Shown in pieces: positions 13,414 to 24,676 of a stretch of 64,000 bases of DNA. A model generated the notes under the pieces. The model was not told where the DNA came from. It worked only from the letters and a program-made list of their open reading frames with translations, and did not search any database. This stretch comes from Hetaerina americana (Eukaryota > Arthropoda > Insecta > Odonata > Calopterygidae). The stretch is taken from contig JAKTNV010000001.1 in NCBI GenBank assembly GCA_022747635.1, forward strand, positions 44,804,946 through 44,868,945, read 5' to 3'. Each line of letters opens with the position of its first letter. Within the stretch, counting starts at the first letter, position 1. Made by a program: the position numbers and the translations under genes.

Positions 13414-15425
13414 GAATTGCGGAATTCACCAAACAGCCCTAATTTTGTGTCAATGTGTTTAAACATGTAACCTTCTCAATGCATTTAATTTATTAATAAA
13501 CATTTATTATTATATTACAATATAGTTTATTATTATAAAGCAAGGGCAACTGAAGTAGGTAGATATTATCGTATTAGCTTGTGAAATTTGTCAATTCTCT
13601 ATTCAAACTTTATCTTTTTAACAAACGAGGTGGATTCTAAAAGCAAATCATTGCTTATTAACATAATAAAGAATGTCATTAACTTGCGTTGTAATGTCAT
13701 CCGTTAAAAGAATTGCTTTGGATATTTAAGGAACGATATTGTTATACCGACTAAGAGTAAGCGATATCATTATTAATGCATATCGGTAGTTTAATTGGAA
13801 ATAAAATTCGTCAAATAAAATTATTGTTCAATTTTTACGTAATTGTACTATCAATATCAGCAAAATAATAATGTTAGCAAGTAAGAGATAACTAAGGTAT
13901 TTTTTTAAATTATTAAATGGACAAATTATCACATATTATCAATTTTTACTAGTTCACATAGATTACGCTTTGACTTTATACAAAACCGGTGCACTGTATG
14001 TTGCATATGATAACATAAAGTTTACAATAGGTAGACTGTCTGTCTTTCATAGGATGCACAAAATATCACAATTTCATAACATCATTTATGAGCCTAGTTT
14101 GATGCTGACTCCAGGAAGGATTTCCGTGATGAATTTCTGTCCTAAACGATAATATAAACTCGCTCAAATGCATTTTATTTCTTAGTGTTGCGGTTTTCAT
14201 CGCAATTTTATCTTTTTTTGAACTTTGTAAAAGGTTTTTTTTTGAATTGAATTTTAGTTAACTTACTTTTAGTGTAATTTTAAAACTGTATTCCATCGAA
14301 TAACATGCATTGACCTTCCTTTTGGAACTGCTGAGATGATTGAGGAATCTTTTAGATCCCACATTGCCTTCATTGACTGTTACCTGTAATCCGTATAGGC
14401 TACGTATGCCCTAGTTCTAAAAATGCTTAAAGTAATTTATTACAAGTAAAACACCCAGTCTTTAATATCATTTTTGGCTTAAGAAATATTGAAGTAATTG
14501 GAAAATTTAATGGAAAATTCATACATATAAGTGTCGCACTCATTAATTATCTTCAAACTTTATGTACAGTAAATCTGTCACATAAGAATCCATCAGAATA
14601 TTTCCAGAAGTTAAACGGATCCACTCAAATGATATTTGAAAAAACGACGTTTAAATTATCAATTACATTTTCTACAAACACTCATTTTAGAGATATTATA
14701 GTATAAAATTACTATTAAAGACTGTATAGAATAATATTTTGGCTATTGAAATTCAATGTTAAGATAACTAACACGTGTTACATTTTGTACTTCAGCGAGT
14801 TTTCGGAAAAACGTCAAAATTTATGGAAACAGTTAATCAGCTGTATATTTTTTGTTTTTCGCAACTTCCAATGTTCAACAATCTCCATAATAGTAATCAC
14901 TTTTAAAATCTTTTTCTACTGTGGATATTTTATCACATTATACATATTTTTTAAATTCTTCGTTGTATATTTTATATTATGGTTGGAAGTAGAACTTTCA
15001 ATATTAAATCGTTATAAACATGACATTCTTTGATTATTAAAGAGTATTAAGATACGTTTTGCCTTCTGAGCATCTATACGAACCCATATGCCCTAGGATC
15101 TCGATAAAACTCTCATCATCATTGATAGCCATAGGCTATTGGGGATCGAAAACCCAGAAAGTACCCCAAGCGGCCAACAGTCACGTCGGCGCATTCCCTA
15201 CCTAACCAGTCTGGCAACGGCGATAGGAACTTACATTAAGCAAACATCCAAATTTAGGATTTGATATAAATAAATTTTCAAAAACAATGAACTTTGAAGT
15301 TCTGGTAACGGGAAAGGATTGTAAAATTAATTTCAAAACATTTGATGAATTTAAACTCTTATTAAAACGATTATGATTTTCAGGCCTGTATCATGCTATT
15401 ATTTTTTATTTTGTCGGAATGTATT

Positions 15426-15456
15426 CCACTTCTAGAATAATGTATTCTAGAAGTGG
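15426..15456. repeat. 13-bp perfect hairpin
   Basis: The arm ccacttctagaat is followed by the 5-nt loop aatgt and the exact reverse complement attctagaagtgg. No conserved neighbour or U-run makes it a terminator. It may be the core of a fold-back element or a chance palindrome. Confidence 0.85.
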
Positions 15457-15563
15457 TTATGTACATGTATCCATGTAATTCTGTTGACGCATATTTATCT
15501 TGACTTCATAATATAGTATGTTACGTTAGTACGCCCAATCCGTGAATGCAAATATGCAATAAA

Positions 15564-15841
15564 GAAACCATAAACACAGTAATCAATCCGAAGGGTGGTT
15601 GAGTAGGTGATGGTGGAGTTCACCCAGGACTAAGCCAGACGGCGTGTAAAATTCACACATCAGGGCAGGGGGGCCAGTGCCTTCCCCCGTGCCAGTTATG
15701 GTTTTTTAGGAACATTTGGTACCCGAAAAATCACATAGCTCGGGTGAAGCTCATAGTGCCCAGAGAGACTTGCCCGGGAATCAAACCTGGCCTATCCGGT
15801 TGACAGTCCAACGCTCTGCACCCGGACTACCACGGTACCCT
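15564..15841 (-). mobile_element. tRNA-derived SINE, minus-strand copy
   Basis: On the minus strand it begins with a tRNA-like head (gtggtagtccgggtgcagag, box A region), a box B-like ggtttgattcccggg, then a body containing the conserved gtgatttttcgggtacc relative, an acaccgtctggc-type segment, and an end near attactgtgtttatggttt. The same order occurs in the copies at 25.4 and 32.8 kb, which defines the family within this window. Such SINEs are transcribed by RNA polymerase III and moved by a partner LINE. This copy is diverged (one base change in box B, shortened aggaac body segment). No clean target duplication was identified. Confidence 0.9.
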
Positions 15842-18589
15842 ATGAAATATATTCAAACTGAATTTTAACATTTCCAATAATTCTGTGAAGGTAAGGTTAT
15901 TCCCGGAATGTACGGATGTTTAATCTGATATTTATATTTCAAATTGAATCAAACTTGGACATTATTACATAGGTTTTGGCCTCCAAACACAGCGGGTTAT
16001 GTAATTTGAGTAAATTATTATATTTAGCTATCATTTCTGGAGTTCGATTGCGATCGAGTACATTTAAGGTGTCTTTACTAGAGGATCAGATGAATCACTA
16101 GATAAGGTATATTTGTAAATATTCAATAGTTATGATAATTTTGATTGTACAATTTTACAGTGTTGAATGATTTATGACAAATACGAGCCTATTAGCGGTA
16201 TCTTAACCAATTAAAATAATCCGAGTTTCCCTTATGGTGCATTTATATTTTTTCTGTTGCTTTTAATATGGATGATTGTTTTCTTTTTCTTATGTCAGTT
16301 AGTTATCATTTTGCAACGCTTACTAGGGTTTTTCAATTATAAAATATTTTACACAAGGATGAAATCAATGAATTTTGCAATTTATGTGGTAAAGCATTTT
16401 TAAAATTTATAAAAACAATATTCTTCGAGTCGAAATTCATCAATGTTTTGGTTCTTATTTGTTCTTTGATAATAGGTCCTCAAGGAAATATATTGAAGTG
16501 AACCATTCGAAGATTAAAATTTACGTTCATGGGTCTATGTTATTTAATTTTTCTTGAGATATTTAAATATTCCCTTAATACGTGCCTGTTTCATTTTTTT
16601 CATCACTGAATGCCTTTTCTCTAGTTTTCTTTTATTAGAATAAAATTATCCATTTATAATACCTGTATGATAAATAAATATCTTTAAGAGATGTGCTTAG
16701 GTCTAAAATGCGGTAATTTTCTATAATACTCGTCTTTGGCTGAGCTAGAAGTCTTTTCCAGGGTATTATAATAAGCGAAATCCAAAGTTTGACATTTAAG
16801 GACGTAAGACGTTGTCTATAATATGGGTCATATTCTGTAAAATAATTATACATTTAACAACCACGCCAGAACTTTCCGCTTAGTTTTCATTAAATATCCT
16901 GAATTTTGAGATTAAGGTAATTTCATTAACAAGATATTTGTATCCTTTACCATTCTCAAGAACTGTTTTGAGGAAAAAACTGTTATATCTTATCTAGTAG
17001 TTTTCCATCCTGCTAGATTAATTTTTAAAGTACCTTAAATTTTAAAGTTATCATTTTGTATCCTCAGTATAAAACAAAAGGATATGCACCTATTGTAGAT
17101 GCTTTGAGTATACTTCTGCGCCTATATAATGATTGTGAATTTTTTCCTGTATCTACCCCTTGAATAAAGCATTTAAAAAACTCGATTAAACTCCATGCAT
17201 AGAAGCAGTAGCAATTTTCATATTCAGAAAAATATAAGGGCTACAAAATTGTTTCAATTCTCTCTGTGTTTAGATTTACGTAGCATTATGTATTGTTGAG
17301 TACTTGATATTGTTTTTATAATTTTATAGGGCTTGGAAAACGAATTGAATATTAGAAAAATGAGTTTATTTTAGGATATAAATATTTATTTTGAAAATAG
17401 CAGGTACTTTGATTTCGAAGCAGTATGTCAATGGGTATAATGCTCTTCTTTTAGTCATCTCTTATAAGCCAGCAGGTCCGCTCACAACGTATAGCTGCGT
17501 TATAAATTGCGTAGAAATTTAAAAGGTATTTAATTTTTCATTAAATGATCGTTGGATTCAACCGGCGGTATATCGTTTAAGACTTTAACACTAGTAATAC
17601 GTCATAATTATAAAATAAGTCCTAGGACATTCCCGTGTATTATTTTATTTTTGCTACAATATAATGAAAAAAGAGATGAACCATATAGCAGGAATACAGA
17701 AGCAATTAGTCAGGTGGAACATGTAATATTATTATATCGTACCGTGAGGGGAGAGTTTTCGTAACAGCTTTGATAATTCATTACGACATTTTTCATTTTG
17801 ATAAAATAATATATTCACGTCAAGTGATAGTCTTAAATTAATTGCTTCTTCAACTTATGAGTAATTAAAGAGAAAGCCACGTAGCATTTACATTGAGTTA
17901 TCTTTAAATATGTTAATATATATGCATCTTCATTTAATATAAATACATTATAACAATGATAAAGCTATGCAAATCTAATGCATAAATAATAATAACGCGT
18001 AATGATACTATGCATTTGCTTGCATAAAAATTATGTTAAAATTAACTATTTATTCATTTTAGTGATTTCTTTGTTATGTAGGATGATGTACACATCCATG
18101 CATGCCATATCTTTGCGATGTTTCTAAAACGTTTTTGAAATAAAGAATCTATTCGCAATTTATTCCGTTAAAATCACACAAATCGATACTTAAAAAGCAA
18201 AAATACTACGTTTAGATATTACAGCATTTAACTATTTTATAGTCCGTAAATACTTGTCTGCGTGCTTACTGCAACAACGGTTGCAATTCAGCAGAAATTT
18301 AGAGAAGCAATAGTTAGAATTTATGTATATACTCTTTTGTTTTTCTTTCATATACTGTGTGATTCAATAGTGTCAGAATTATAACGCATTTAATGATATT
18401 TTAATTCATTCAACCGACGAAATGAATCAATTCGATTTAAAAATGAGCCTTTTCGTAAGGTTGACGGGAAGAGATAAGACGGAAACCTCACCAAAATTAT
18501 GCAAATACTCTCCATATTCGTAATTAATCAAAACATACTACATGTATTTAATTGTATAATAACTTGTACGTAATATACCGCTATTTTAC
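15842..18589. other. AT-rich non-coding DNA, nothing recognised
   Basis: AT-rich with only short chance frames and no named repeats. Confidence 0.55.
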
Positions 18590-19110
18590 ATTTGTCGTCA
18601 GTAAATTCGCACACTTCCTGATCAATGGGTAGAGTTTGAGAGAACTACACCCTCCCCCAATTGCGGTATTTCTGTACATTCATTCACCTTCATGCTTCAA
18701 ATATGAAGTTATCTTTACCACACTGAAGGGTAATTCTATGCAATGAACGAAATCGACTCAAATTCGGCGCCAAGATAAGTCAAGGATCGAACGGTGACTC
18801 GCAAATTAGTCGACTCTCGCATTAACAATTCCGAAACTGCTGCTACCTAAGAACATTCCACAGAGTGCGGGTGTGGGTGTTTAAGGCAATCGAGGCGTTG
18901 GGCGGAGCAGATGACACCTGCCTGAGTGAGGTCACTTAAGGCAGGAATGGCATGAGGCCGTTTATGCGACCTGGAACGAATGACGCGGTTAACGACTAAG
19001 CGGGTGTGCGTGAGAGATAGTGGTTCTTACGGGTTCTACTTTCGAACATGCATTAGTGGTGACCGGGTCGATGAAAGTTTTTCAACGCGTGTATAATGCA
19101 GTGAGGGATA
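18590..19110. other. GC-richer non-coding patch
   Basis: Composition rises, especially 18770-19060 (for example aaggcaatcgaggcgttggg). There is no open frame of note and no tRNA-like fold I could complete. The phrase aaggatcgaacggtgactcg superficially looks like a reversed box B, but the partner elements are absent. Possibly an old element or a regulatory region. Confidence 0.3.
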
Positions 19111-21622
19111 TTAGATGAATTTAATTTTAGTATATTATTTAAATTACCCTGAAAAATTATTTTTAGTGAAAATGAAGAATTTTGCATGGCAAATACCATG
19201 TTAATTTATTTGAACAAGTCCTACGCAGCATTCTTATCATTATGGTTAGGTCCAAAATTATAGGATTATATCCAAATTACTACTTGTTATGTGCGAAATA
19301 TTATTTTGAATGTTCTCTTCTTCTAATAGTGATTACATATATGTAGTGTTAATCTCATTTAAGTATTAAGAGAGTAACCTTAATTGCATTACTATACGTT
19401 GGTTTTCGTGTGTAATAATGATAAATTCTTATGATTGCGAACTTGTTTCCTTAGTATTAATTATAATTAAATACGAATTGGAATGCCATTGATATGATTT
19501 TTGGTGATATTTAATTAGAATCATAAACCTAGCTAGAAGACGCAGTTCTGCTAAAAAACTCGACTAAGTATTAAATTATTTTTAATATCGTAATAAATAT
19601 CTCTTATATAAAAATATGATGGTAAACTAATTAAACAATCTTAGAATTTGTAAACGGCAACTATTGCTTAATGCCTATTGCGTGTAGTTGCATAGACACT
19701 TGGGAATATTGTTCCGATTTTAAACTGGTGTGCTCCTTTATATATATGTAAAAATGCCAGAAAACTGCATGTATTTGCCATAAATCATATATTTGGAGCA
19801 TATATTTATTGGAAAAAAACATTTTTCGTATTTGCTGAAGAAAATATATTTGCCGATAACAGTATGCCATCTCCCGTTGCCGATCTTTTTTATCTTTGTT
19901 GCAAAGATCATTGAGATAACTGATGAAAAAAATGTTGCTTTATGAATAGTTATTTTCAGTAGAAGGTGAAGAAAATGTGTATAACAGGTTTTAAATTAGT
20001 GAGAAACTGGAAGGAAGATAACTGAATCGGCCAAGGGCGACTATCCGAACACTATGCTGTCATCCAACGGGGCGCCAAGGTATTAATCTTGCCTTAGCAG
20101 GGTGAAAAGAAAGGAGAGGAGACGGAAGAGCTCTCGTCAAGATAACAAGGGTACTTCAAGGACCATCCAAGTTTCATCAAGTTGGATGGACGGGGATCTA
20201 GACGCACATTTTAGGAACTTGTTTACTGTTTTCTTTAATGTTTGCTGTTTTCTGTTTATAGTCTATCCTATATCATTTTAGCTATATACACGTATGACAA
20301 ATATCTGCTTAAGATCGGGATTCGAGAATTTATGAAAGGTTTATAATTACTTTTACTGCAAAAAAACTGGAACTATACTTTATTTACTGAGGACCCGGAT
20401 AATCACAATGTTACTCATCCATAAATAAATCACATTTTTTCGAATACTTTATGCAGCTTGATGTGTTTTGTCTGAGCAAATATTTTAGATGAAAATATAT
20501 ATACGAAACAAGTTTAAACAGTTCATTTAGCTATGGTTAGTAAAGAAATTGAGAGTTTATGATATAATAATCAATAACTTCTTATTTGACAGCTTTATTA
20601 TAAAATGTTTGGGACTAGAAAGTTAAAAGGATGGTACAAATTTGAAAGATTTTCCAAAATAGTATTGCTGTAATTCTCACTTTGTCGAAGTATGAACAAT
20701 TTCCATATATATATAAGATCTTGTAAAAATTAATGAATGATTGCATCCACCGGCAGAAAATCTTTGACAGTTTGGTAGGCTTTAAAAACTCGACAAGCTT
20801 TAGGAGCCAAAATTTAAAAAAATCAAAACCCATTTCACGACGCTGAGCAGCTTAAAACTTTTCAATCTCGTTTGACTCAATGCTTCCCATTCTTTATCCA
20901 ACTTAACAAAAAAGAAAAAAAGATATGCTCATATAAATGTTAAATGAAGTCCGACTAAAAATAACATGAACGTCATTTTAACTCCTGCACAAATTTCCGG
21001 CATCCGTTGACACCAATTATTCTTGAATTGTAAAATTTTATCCTTTTGAAATTTTTTAAAGTTTGATTCAATTTAGGAAGTTGGCTTAGTTGTAGTCATT
21101 TGAATGTATATTGTAAATATATTGTAAAAATGTGTTTAAATTATTAGTTACATAATGACCGGTTTCCGGATGTCTGACTTTGGGTGGAATAACATGTATC
21201 GGCTTTACGGGCACTCCCATATATTTCTTTGTCTTAAGGAGTCATCTATTTTGGTTTCTACACTAAGATTAACTCGTCATAAACTTTGATCCAATTTCAC
21301 AGTAAACATCCCTACTTTAAATGCCCTTGATTTCTTTTTCGCCGCATTGGCTGCCCAAATCGCACTTATAATGAACCGAGCTGTGGGAACACAAAAGATG
21401 GCTATATTTTTCTAAACTCCTATGGGGGTATGATAACGAAACGAGTGTGTATGAAAACAATATTATTTCCATTAGTTAGATAAAATCGTGAGACACCTGC
21501 CAACAAAATCACCATATAAATTGAGGTGTACCAGATTCCCAATACCAACTTCAGAAAAAGTTGCCGGTCAGTTGTGCCACGTCATCACTGTACTCCGAAG
21601 ATCCTCGTGTATCAATAAAATA

Positions 21623-21627
<5 letters not shown>
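19111..21627. other. AT-rich non-coding DNA
   Basis: Mostly featureless. A short GC-richer stretch at 20030-20210 is unassigned. Confidence 0.5.

Positions 21628-21689
<62 letters not shown>
21628..21689. repeat. (TA)n microsatellite abutting a PLE tail
   Basis: About 31 TA units. They run directly into gctttcgtagacgtaaca, the same junction seen at 27.75 kb, so this tract marks the outer end of a Penelope-like element. Confidence 0.95.
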
Positions 21690-21691
<2 letters not shown>

Positions 21692-21777
21692 TTTCGTAGA
21701 CGTAACACGGAAGTGCCGAATAGTACAATACACAGTAACACACAATATAGAAACACAAAAAAAGAAAACTCACACGT

Positions 21778-21834
21778 ATTTTCTTGATATTTCGACGGAA
21801 ACAATCCGTCTTCCTCTGAAGATATAGAAGTAAT
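21778..21834 (-). ncRNA. Degraded hammerhead-like motif in PLE tail (copy A)
   Basis: On the minus strand, cttcagaggaagacgg is followed by a short loop, tccgtc and gaaatatc. This gives a 6-bp stem II (gacgga/tccgtc) followed by GAAA as in hammerhead ribozymes, but the first core reads CAGAGGA instead of CUGANGA. I could not pair a convincing stem I. PLE terminal repeats are known to carry hammerheads, so this is probably a relic, inactive as it stands. Confidence 0.4.
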
Positions 21835-22166
21835 GACTGCTGGAATTGTTGAGGTAAGGGGTGCGAGAGAAAGGGAAGGGGGCCAGGGGAAGGGGAGAAC
21901 GGGAGGCGAAGGAGGGGTGAAAGGAATGGTTGAGGAGAGGAAAGGGAGAGGGAAGGGGTGGAATTGACACAAGATCGGAAAATAGAACAACATGCTCACC
22001 GCAACTATTGCAACATACGAGACTAATGTTTCAACCCACAAAGTATTGATAAAGACCACGTGAGTTAAAACAAAGGCCACGTACACCAAAACTCATTCGG
22101 AAAAACACAGTGTCCACCCCCCGATATGCTTTGATTCCACAAAGTAACAATTTTAGGCCACTCCCA

Positions 22167-23588
22167 TCAGTGAACGACATTGAGGCCCGGATGCTGATAG
22201 GCCATAGAGATGTAAATGAATGCCATTTCAAGAGTTTTTAATTCTATAGGGTTATCGGATGTGGGAAGGGACGCTAGGACGGAAATATTATAACACTGGT
22301 TGAAAGGGGTATTATGATGGGAAGCATGTTTAGGGATGGGGAGACCCGCGGACGGGGAGGAGGGATTGCACGAGGCGCGGTGGTTATTAATACTAATGTT
22401 AAGTGGTGTGGAACATTGGCCTATGTAAAAGGACGGGCAGAGTTTACAGGTAAGAAGATAAATAACATTCTTGGAAGTGCAAGAGGAATAGGGGAAGGGC
22501 GGGAGAGAGTTAAATGGTGGGATGGAGTGGGGTGGAGTGGTGAAAATAGGGCAGGTTTTGCATCTTGCTCGATGACATGGAGTGGGTATGGCTCTGGGGG
22601 TGTGAGGGGATTTTGTGAGTGGCCTGGTGGATTTGAGGATATCTGCTAGGTTGGCGGGACGTTTGAAGGTGACAGAGGGGCAATTGGGGAGAAGGTTGGA
22701 GGAAGTGTTGTGATTTTTGAGGATGGGGAATAGGTCTTTGAGGATGAATTTGAGAGACTGAATGCCTGGGAAGTAGGTAGTACAGATTGAGAGAGGCTGG
22801 GAGTCTGTGGTTGAGGCAGGCTTGGGGGTGCAGGAATGTTTAAGTATTTTTTTATGGAGGAGAGAATCAGGGTATCCTCGTTGGAGGAGGGAGTGGTGAA
22901 GGTTGTTAAGGTACTTGTTAAGGGATTCGGGATGGTTGCAAATGCGGTGACCACGGATAGAAAGAGAGTAAGGGAGGGAGCGCTAGGTATGGGAGGGGGT
23001 GACAACTGCTGTAATGAAGGTATTGCTGCTTATTAGTAGGTTTGGTGTGAACAGAGGTAAGGAATTTGTTGTTACTGAGGGAAATATTAACATCGAGGAG
23101 GGTAATCTGAGATGATGAAATGGTCGAGGTGAAAGACAGAAATGAGGAATCATTGAGTTGGGAGATGAAGGAATTGAGGGAATCTATGCTGTGTGGCCAT
23201 AGTAGAAAGATGTCGTCAATCTATCGGAGCCACAGGAGGGGTTGCAGAGGATAGTTGGAAAGGAAATTCTCTTCCAGGACACTGAGGTGGAGGTTTGCAT
23301 ATGAAGGGCTGAATCTGCTACCCATGGCACAGCCCTTTATTTGGAGGTAATGGTTATTGTTGAAAGAAAAGGAGTTGCGGGTGAGAATGAAATTGGAAAG
23401 ATCAATGAGAAAATCGGTACTGGGGTTTTGAGGGGTAGGGCGTTTGGAGAGGAAGTAACGTAGGGAAGAAAGGCCTTCTTGGTGAGGAATGGATGTGTAT
23501 AAGGAGGTGACATCGATTGTAGCCATAGTAATTTGGGTGTCAGGAGGGAGTGAAGTAGAGTGGAGCAATCTGAGTGAATCAGTACACA
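22167..23588 (-). pseudogene. Penelope-like reverse transcriptase / GIY-YIG endonuclease, broken
   Basis: In life this protein copies element RNA into DNA at a nick made by its own endonuclease domain. Minus strand, N to C: a catalytic-Asp block IDVTSLYTSIPH (near 23513); KGCAMGSRFSPSYANL (near 23300); and the YIDD block, where the tyrosine codon is now TAG at 23221-23223, giving a stop followed by IDDIF. Next come KPTNKQQYLHYSSCHP, then a frameshift near 22985, SIRGHRICNHPESL, and an open linker with the HRARCKTCP cysteine motif. The GIY-YIG domain reads NVIYLLTC and YIGQCSTPLNISINNH. The catalytic Arg expected in LxxRxxNH is Ser here (AGT). The frame ends at the TGA at 22167. Missing: the N-terminal part of the reverse transcriptase. 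The PLE assignment is confident from the RT order and linked GIY-YIG domain; the subfamily is not determined. Confidence 0.9.
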
Positions 23589-23596
23589 TATGTATG

Positions 23597-23642
23597 TATA
23601 TATATATATATATATACATATATGTGTGTGTGTGTGTGTGTG
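23597..23642. repeat. (TA)n followed by (TG)n microsatellite
   Basis: An imperfect TA run (23597-23623) followed by TG repeats (23624-23642). It cuts off the PLE coding relic on its 5' side and borders inverted SINE fragments on the other side. Confidence 0.9.
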
Positions 23643-23644
23643 TA

Positions 23645-23716
23645 TTTCCCTGTGCCGGTATATGTGTATATACCAGAACAGGGAAAGGAACTGGCCCCCC
23701 TACCCTACCATATCAA
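23645..23716. mobile_element. Head-to-head SINE fragments forming a hairpin
   Basis: 23645-23663 (ttccctgtgccggt) matches the antisense SINE body, and 23678-23716 (acagggaaaggaactgg, then a C-run and taccct) matches the sense body. Together 23645-23653 pairs with 23678-23686 and 23657-23663 pairs with 23668-23674, leaving a small GTGT loop. This is a remnant of two oppositely oriented copies of the window's SINE family or an inversion within one. Confidence 0.7.
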
Positions 23717-24310
23717 AGGTTTTACGAGTCTTTTCTTAATATTCTTACTCAACATCCCTGTCATCAACTCCCTGCTCCTTGTGAAAGCCTCTTTGCCTAG
23801 CGCAATTCTTCTCCTTACGTCCCTACTACTTTGACCACGTTGGTCCAAAATACTTCAAAGACACGTGAACTATTCTACCTGCTCTAGTTTTTGCCCTCCT
23901 ATTTTAATGTTCAGCTTACCCTTTTTCTTTCTAGAAAATCGCATAACCTTTATTTTATTAATATTGATCCTCATCCCGTATTTGTCGTGCTGAATTTCCA
24001 ATTCACTCAGCAGTGCCTGCAACCCCTTAGCTAGCTGACTGACAAAGTAAAGATTGGTCATCAGCAAAGCTAACTAATTTTACGAATTCCCCGCCCACTT
24101 TCATTCCTACCTCCAGTTCTTCCCATGCCTCTTTAATCATTTCCTCTGCATACAGGTTGAACACCAACGGTGATAATGGGCTACCCTGCCTTACACCTCT
24201 TCCTAACACTGCCCAACCGGAGTCCCCGTTCCCCACTCGCACCTGAGCGGTCTGAGACATGTACAGGTGGTGGATTAGCCTCCTATTTCTCCAATATATT
24301 CTTGTTTTCT
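23690..24310 (-). pseudogene. Non-LTR retrotransposon (LINE) reverse transcriptase fragment
   Basis: Minus strand. It begins near YWRNRRLIHHLYMSQTAQVR, continues through GRGVRQGSPLSPLVFNLYAE and VGGEFVKLVSFADD (the catalytic FADD box), breaks frame near 24050, then shows LQALLSELEIQHDKYGMRIN, IKIGGQKLEQVE, and after more disruption DVRRRIALGKEAFTRSRELM and KRLVKPLIW. This is the palm-to-thumb part of a LINE reverse transcriptase that nicks target DNA and primes on it. The endonuclease domain, the start of the reverse transcriptase and the end are missing, so about 200 codons survive of a protein that is normally around 900 or more. At least one frameshift and several stops make it dead. The assignment to LINE is sure; the clade is not resolved. 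Confidence 0.9.
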
Positions 24311-24382
24311 ACAATATACTCATTCGTTTTCCCCAATTCCCCAAATATGAACAAATAAAATGACGAACATGGTAGAGTAGGG

Positions 24383-24676
24383 GAATCGAACGGATCACAA
24401 GAGTAAAAGTATTTCCCAGCAAAAGTGATTTCTAAACCACTGGCCTTTTCTCTTGTGTGTTATTTATTTCTCCTCTCGTGGGAGAAACAGCCCCCTGATG
24501 CCATCTCTTGGCCAAAGAATCGGGGCGCTTGGTGACATATTAAACCCACGGATCTCCTGGTAATTTACGTTTCCTCGATAGATCAAGCGGTAGGAGCATC
24601 CCCCCGACACATGGAAAGATCCGGTGTTCGATTCCCGGTCAAGGAAATATTTTCACATTTGTGATCCGTTCGATTC
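24383..24676. mobile_element. Fold-back element with terminal inverted repeat and tRNA-like promoter boxes
   Basis: The ends gaatcgaacggatcacaa (24383-24400) and its exact reverse complement (24659-24676) are 18 bp perfect, and weaker matches continue inward to about 24415 and 24643. The interior is unrelated to the window's main SINE. Near the right end, 24573-24640 contains a box A-like tagatcaagcggtaggagc and a box B-like ggtgttcgattcccgg. The T-stem and acceptor stem are imperfect, so this is a tRNA-derived promoter, not a working tRNA gene. Possibly two SINE heads facing each other or a small non-autonomous element. Confidence 0.6.

Larger units (their letters stand above)
13196..15563. 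other. AT-rich non-coding DNA
   Basis: Apart from a (TA)n tract near 13.38 kb and a perfect hairpin near 15.43 kb, both listed separately, I see only AT-rich sequence. A slightly GC-richer bit at about 15075-15235 is unassigned. Confidence 0.55.
21690..23596 (-). mobile_element. Penelope-like retroelement (PLE), 5'-truncated copy
   Basis: A minus-strand retroelement with the order reverse transcriptase, linker with Cys residues, GIY-YIG endonuclease, then a non-coding tail, which is the standard PLE order. The coding end lies at 22167. The tail (22166-21690) contains a degraded hammerhead-like motif and stops at a (TA)n tract. The 5' side is cut off at about 23590 by a (TA)n/(TG)n tract, so the N-terminal part of the reverse transcriptase and any upstream terminal repeat are missing. 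The tail is related to 27753-27798 plus 28788-28936. The element is dead (see the coding entry). The plus strand is purine-rich over 21850-23500. Confidence 0.9.

Noticed and set aside
21155..21185. Another hammerhead (gaccggtttccgg resembles the ACCGGU plus GAAA side)
   Set aside because: The CUGANGA core is absent on the other side of the would-be stem II, so at best it is a relic.
22646..23005. 119-codon minus frame inside the PLE
   Set aside because: It is in a different frame from the PLE linker, whose reading is the meaningful one.
24573..24650. True tRNA gene with ttcgattcc
   Set aside because: T-stem and acceptor stem are imperfect and it lies inside a fold-back element.
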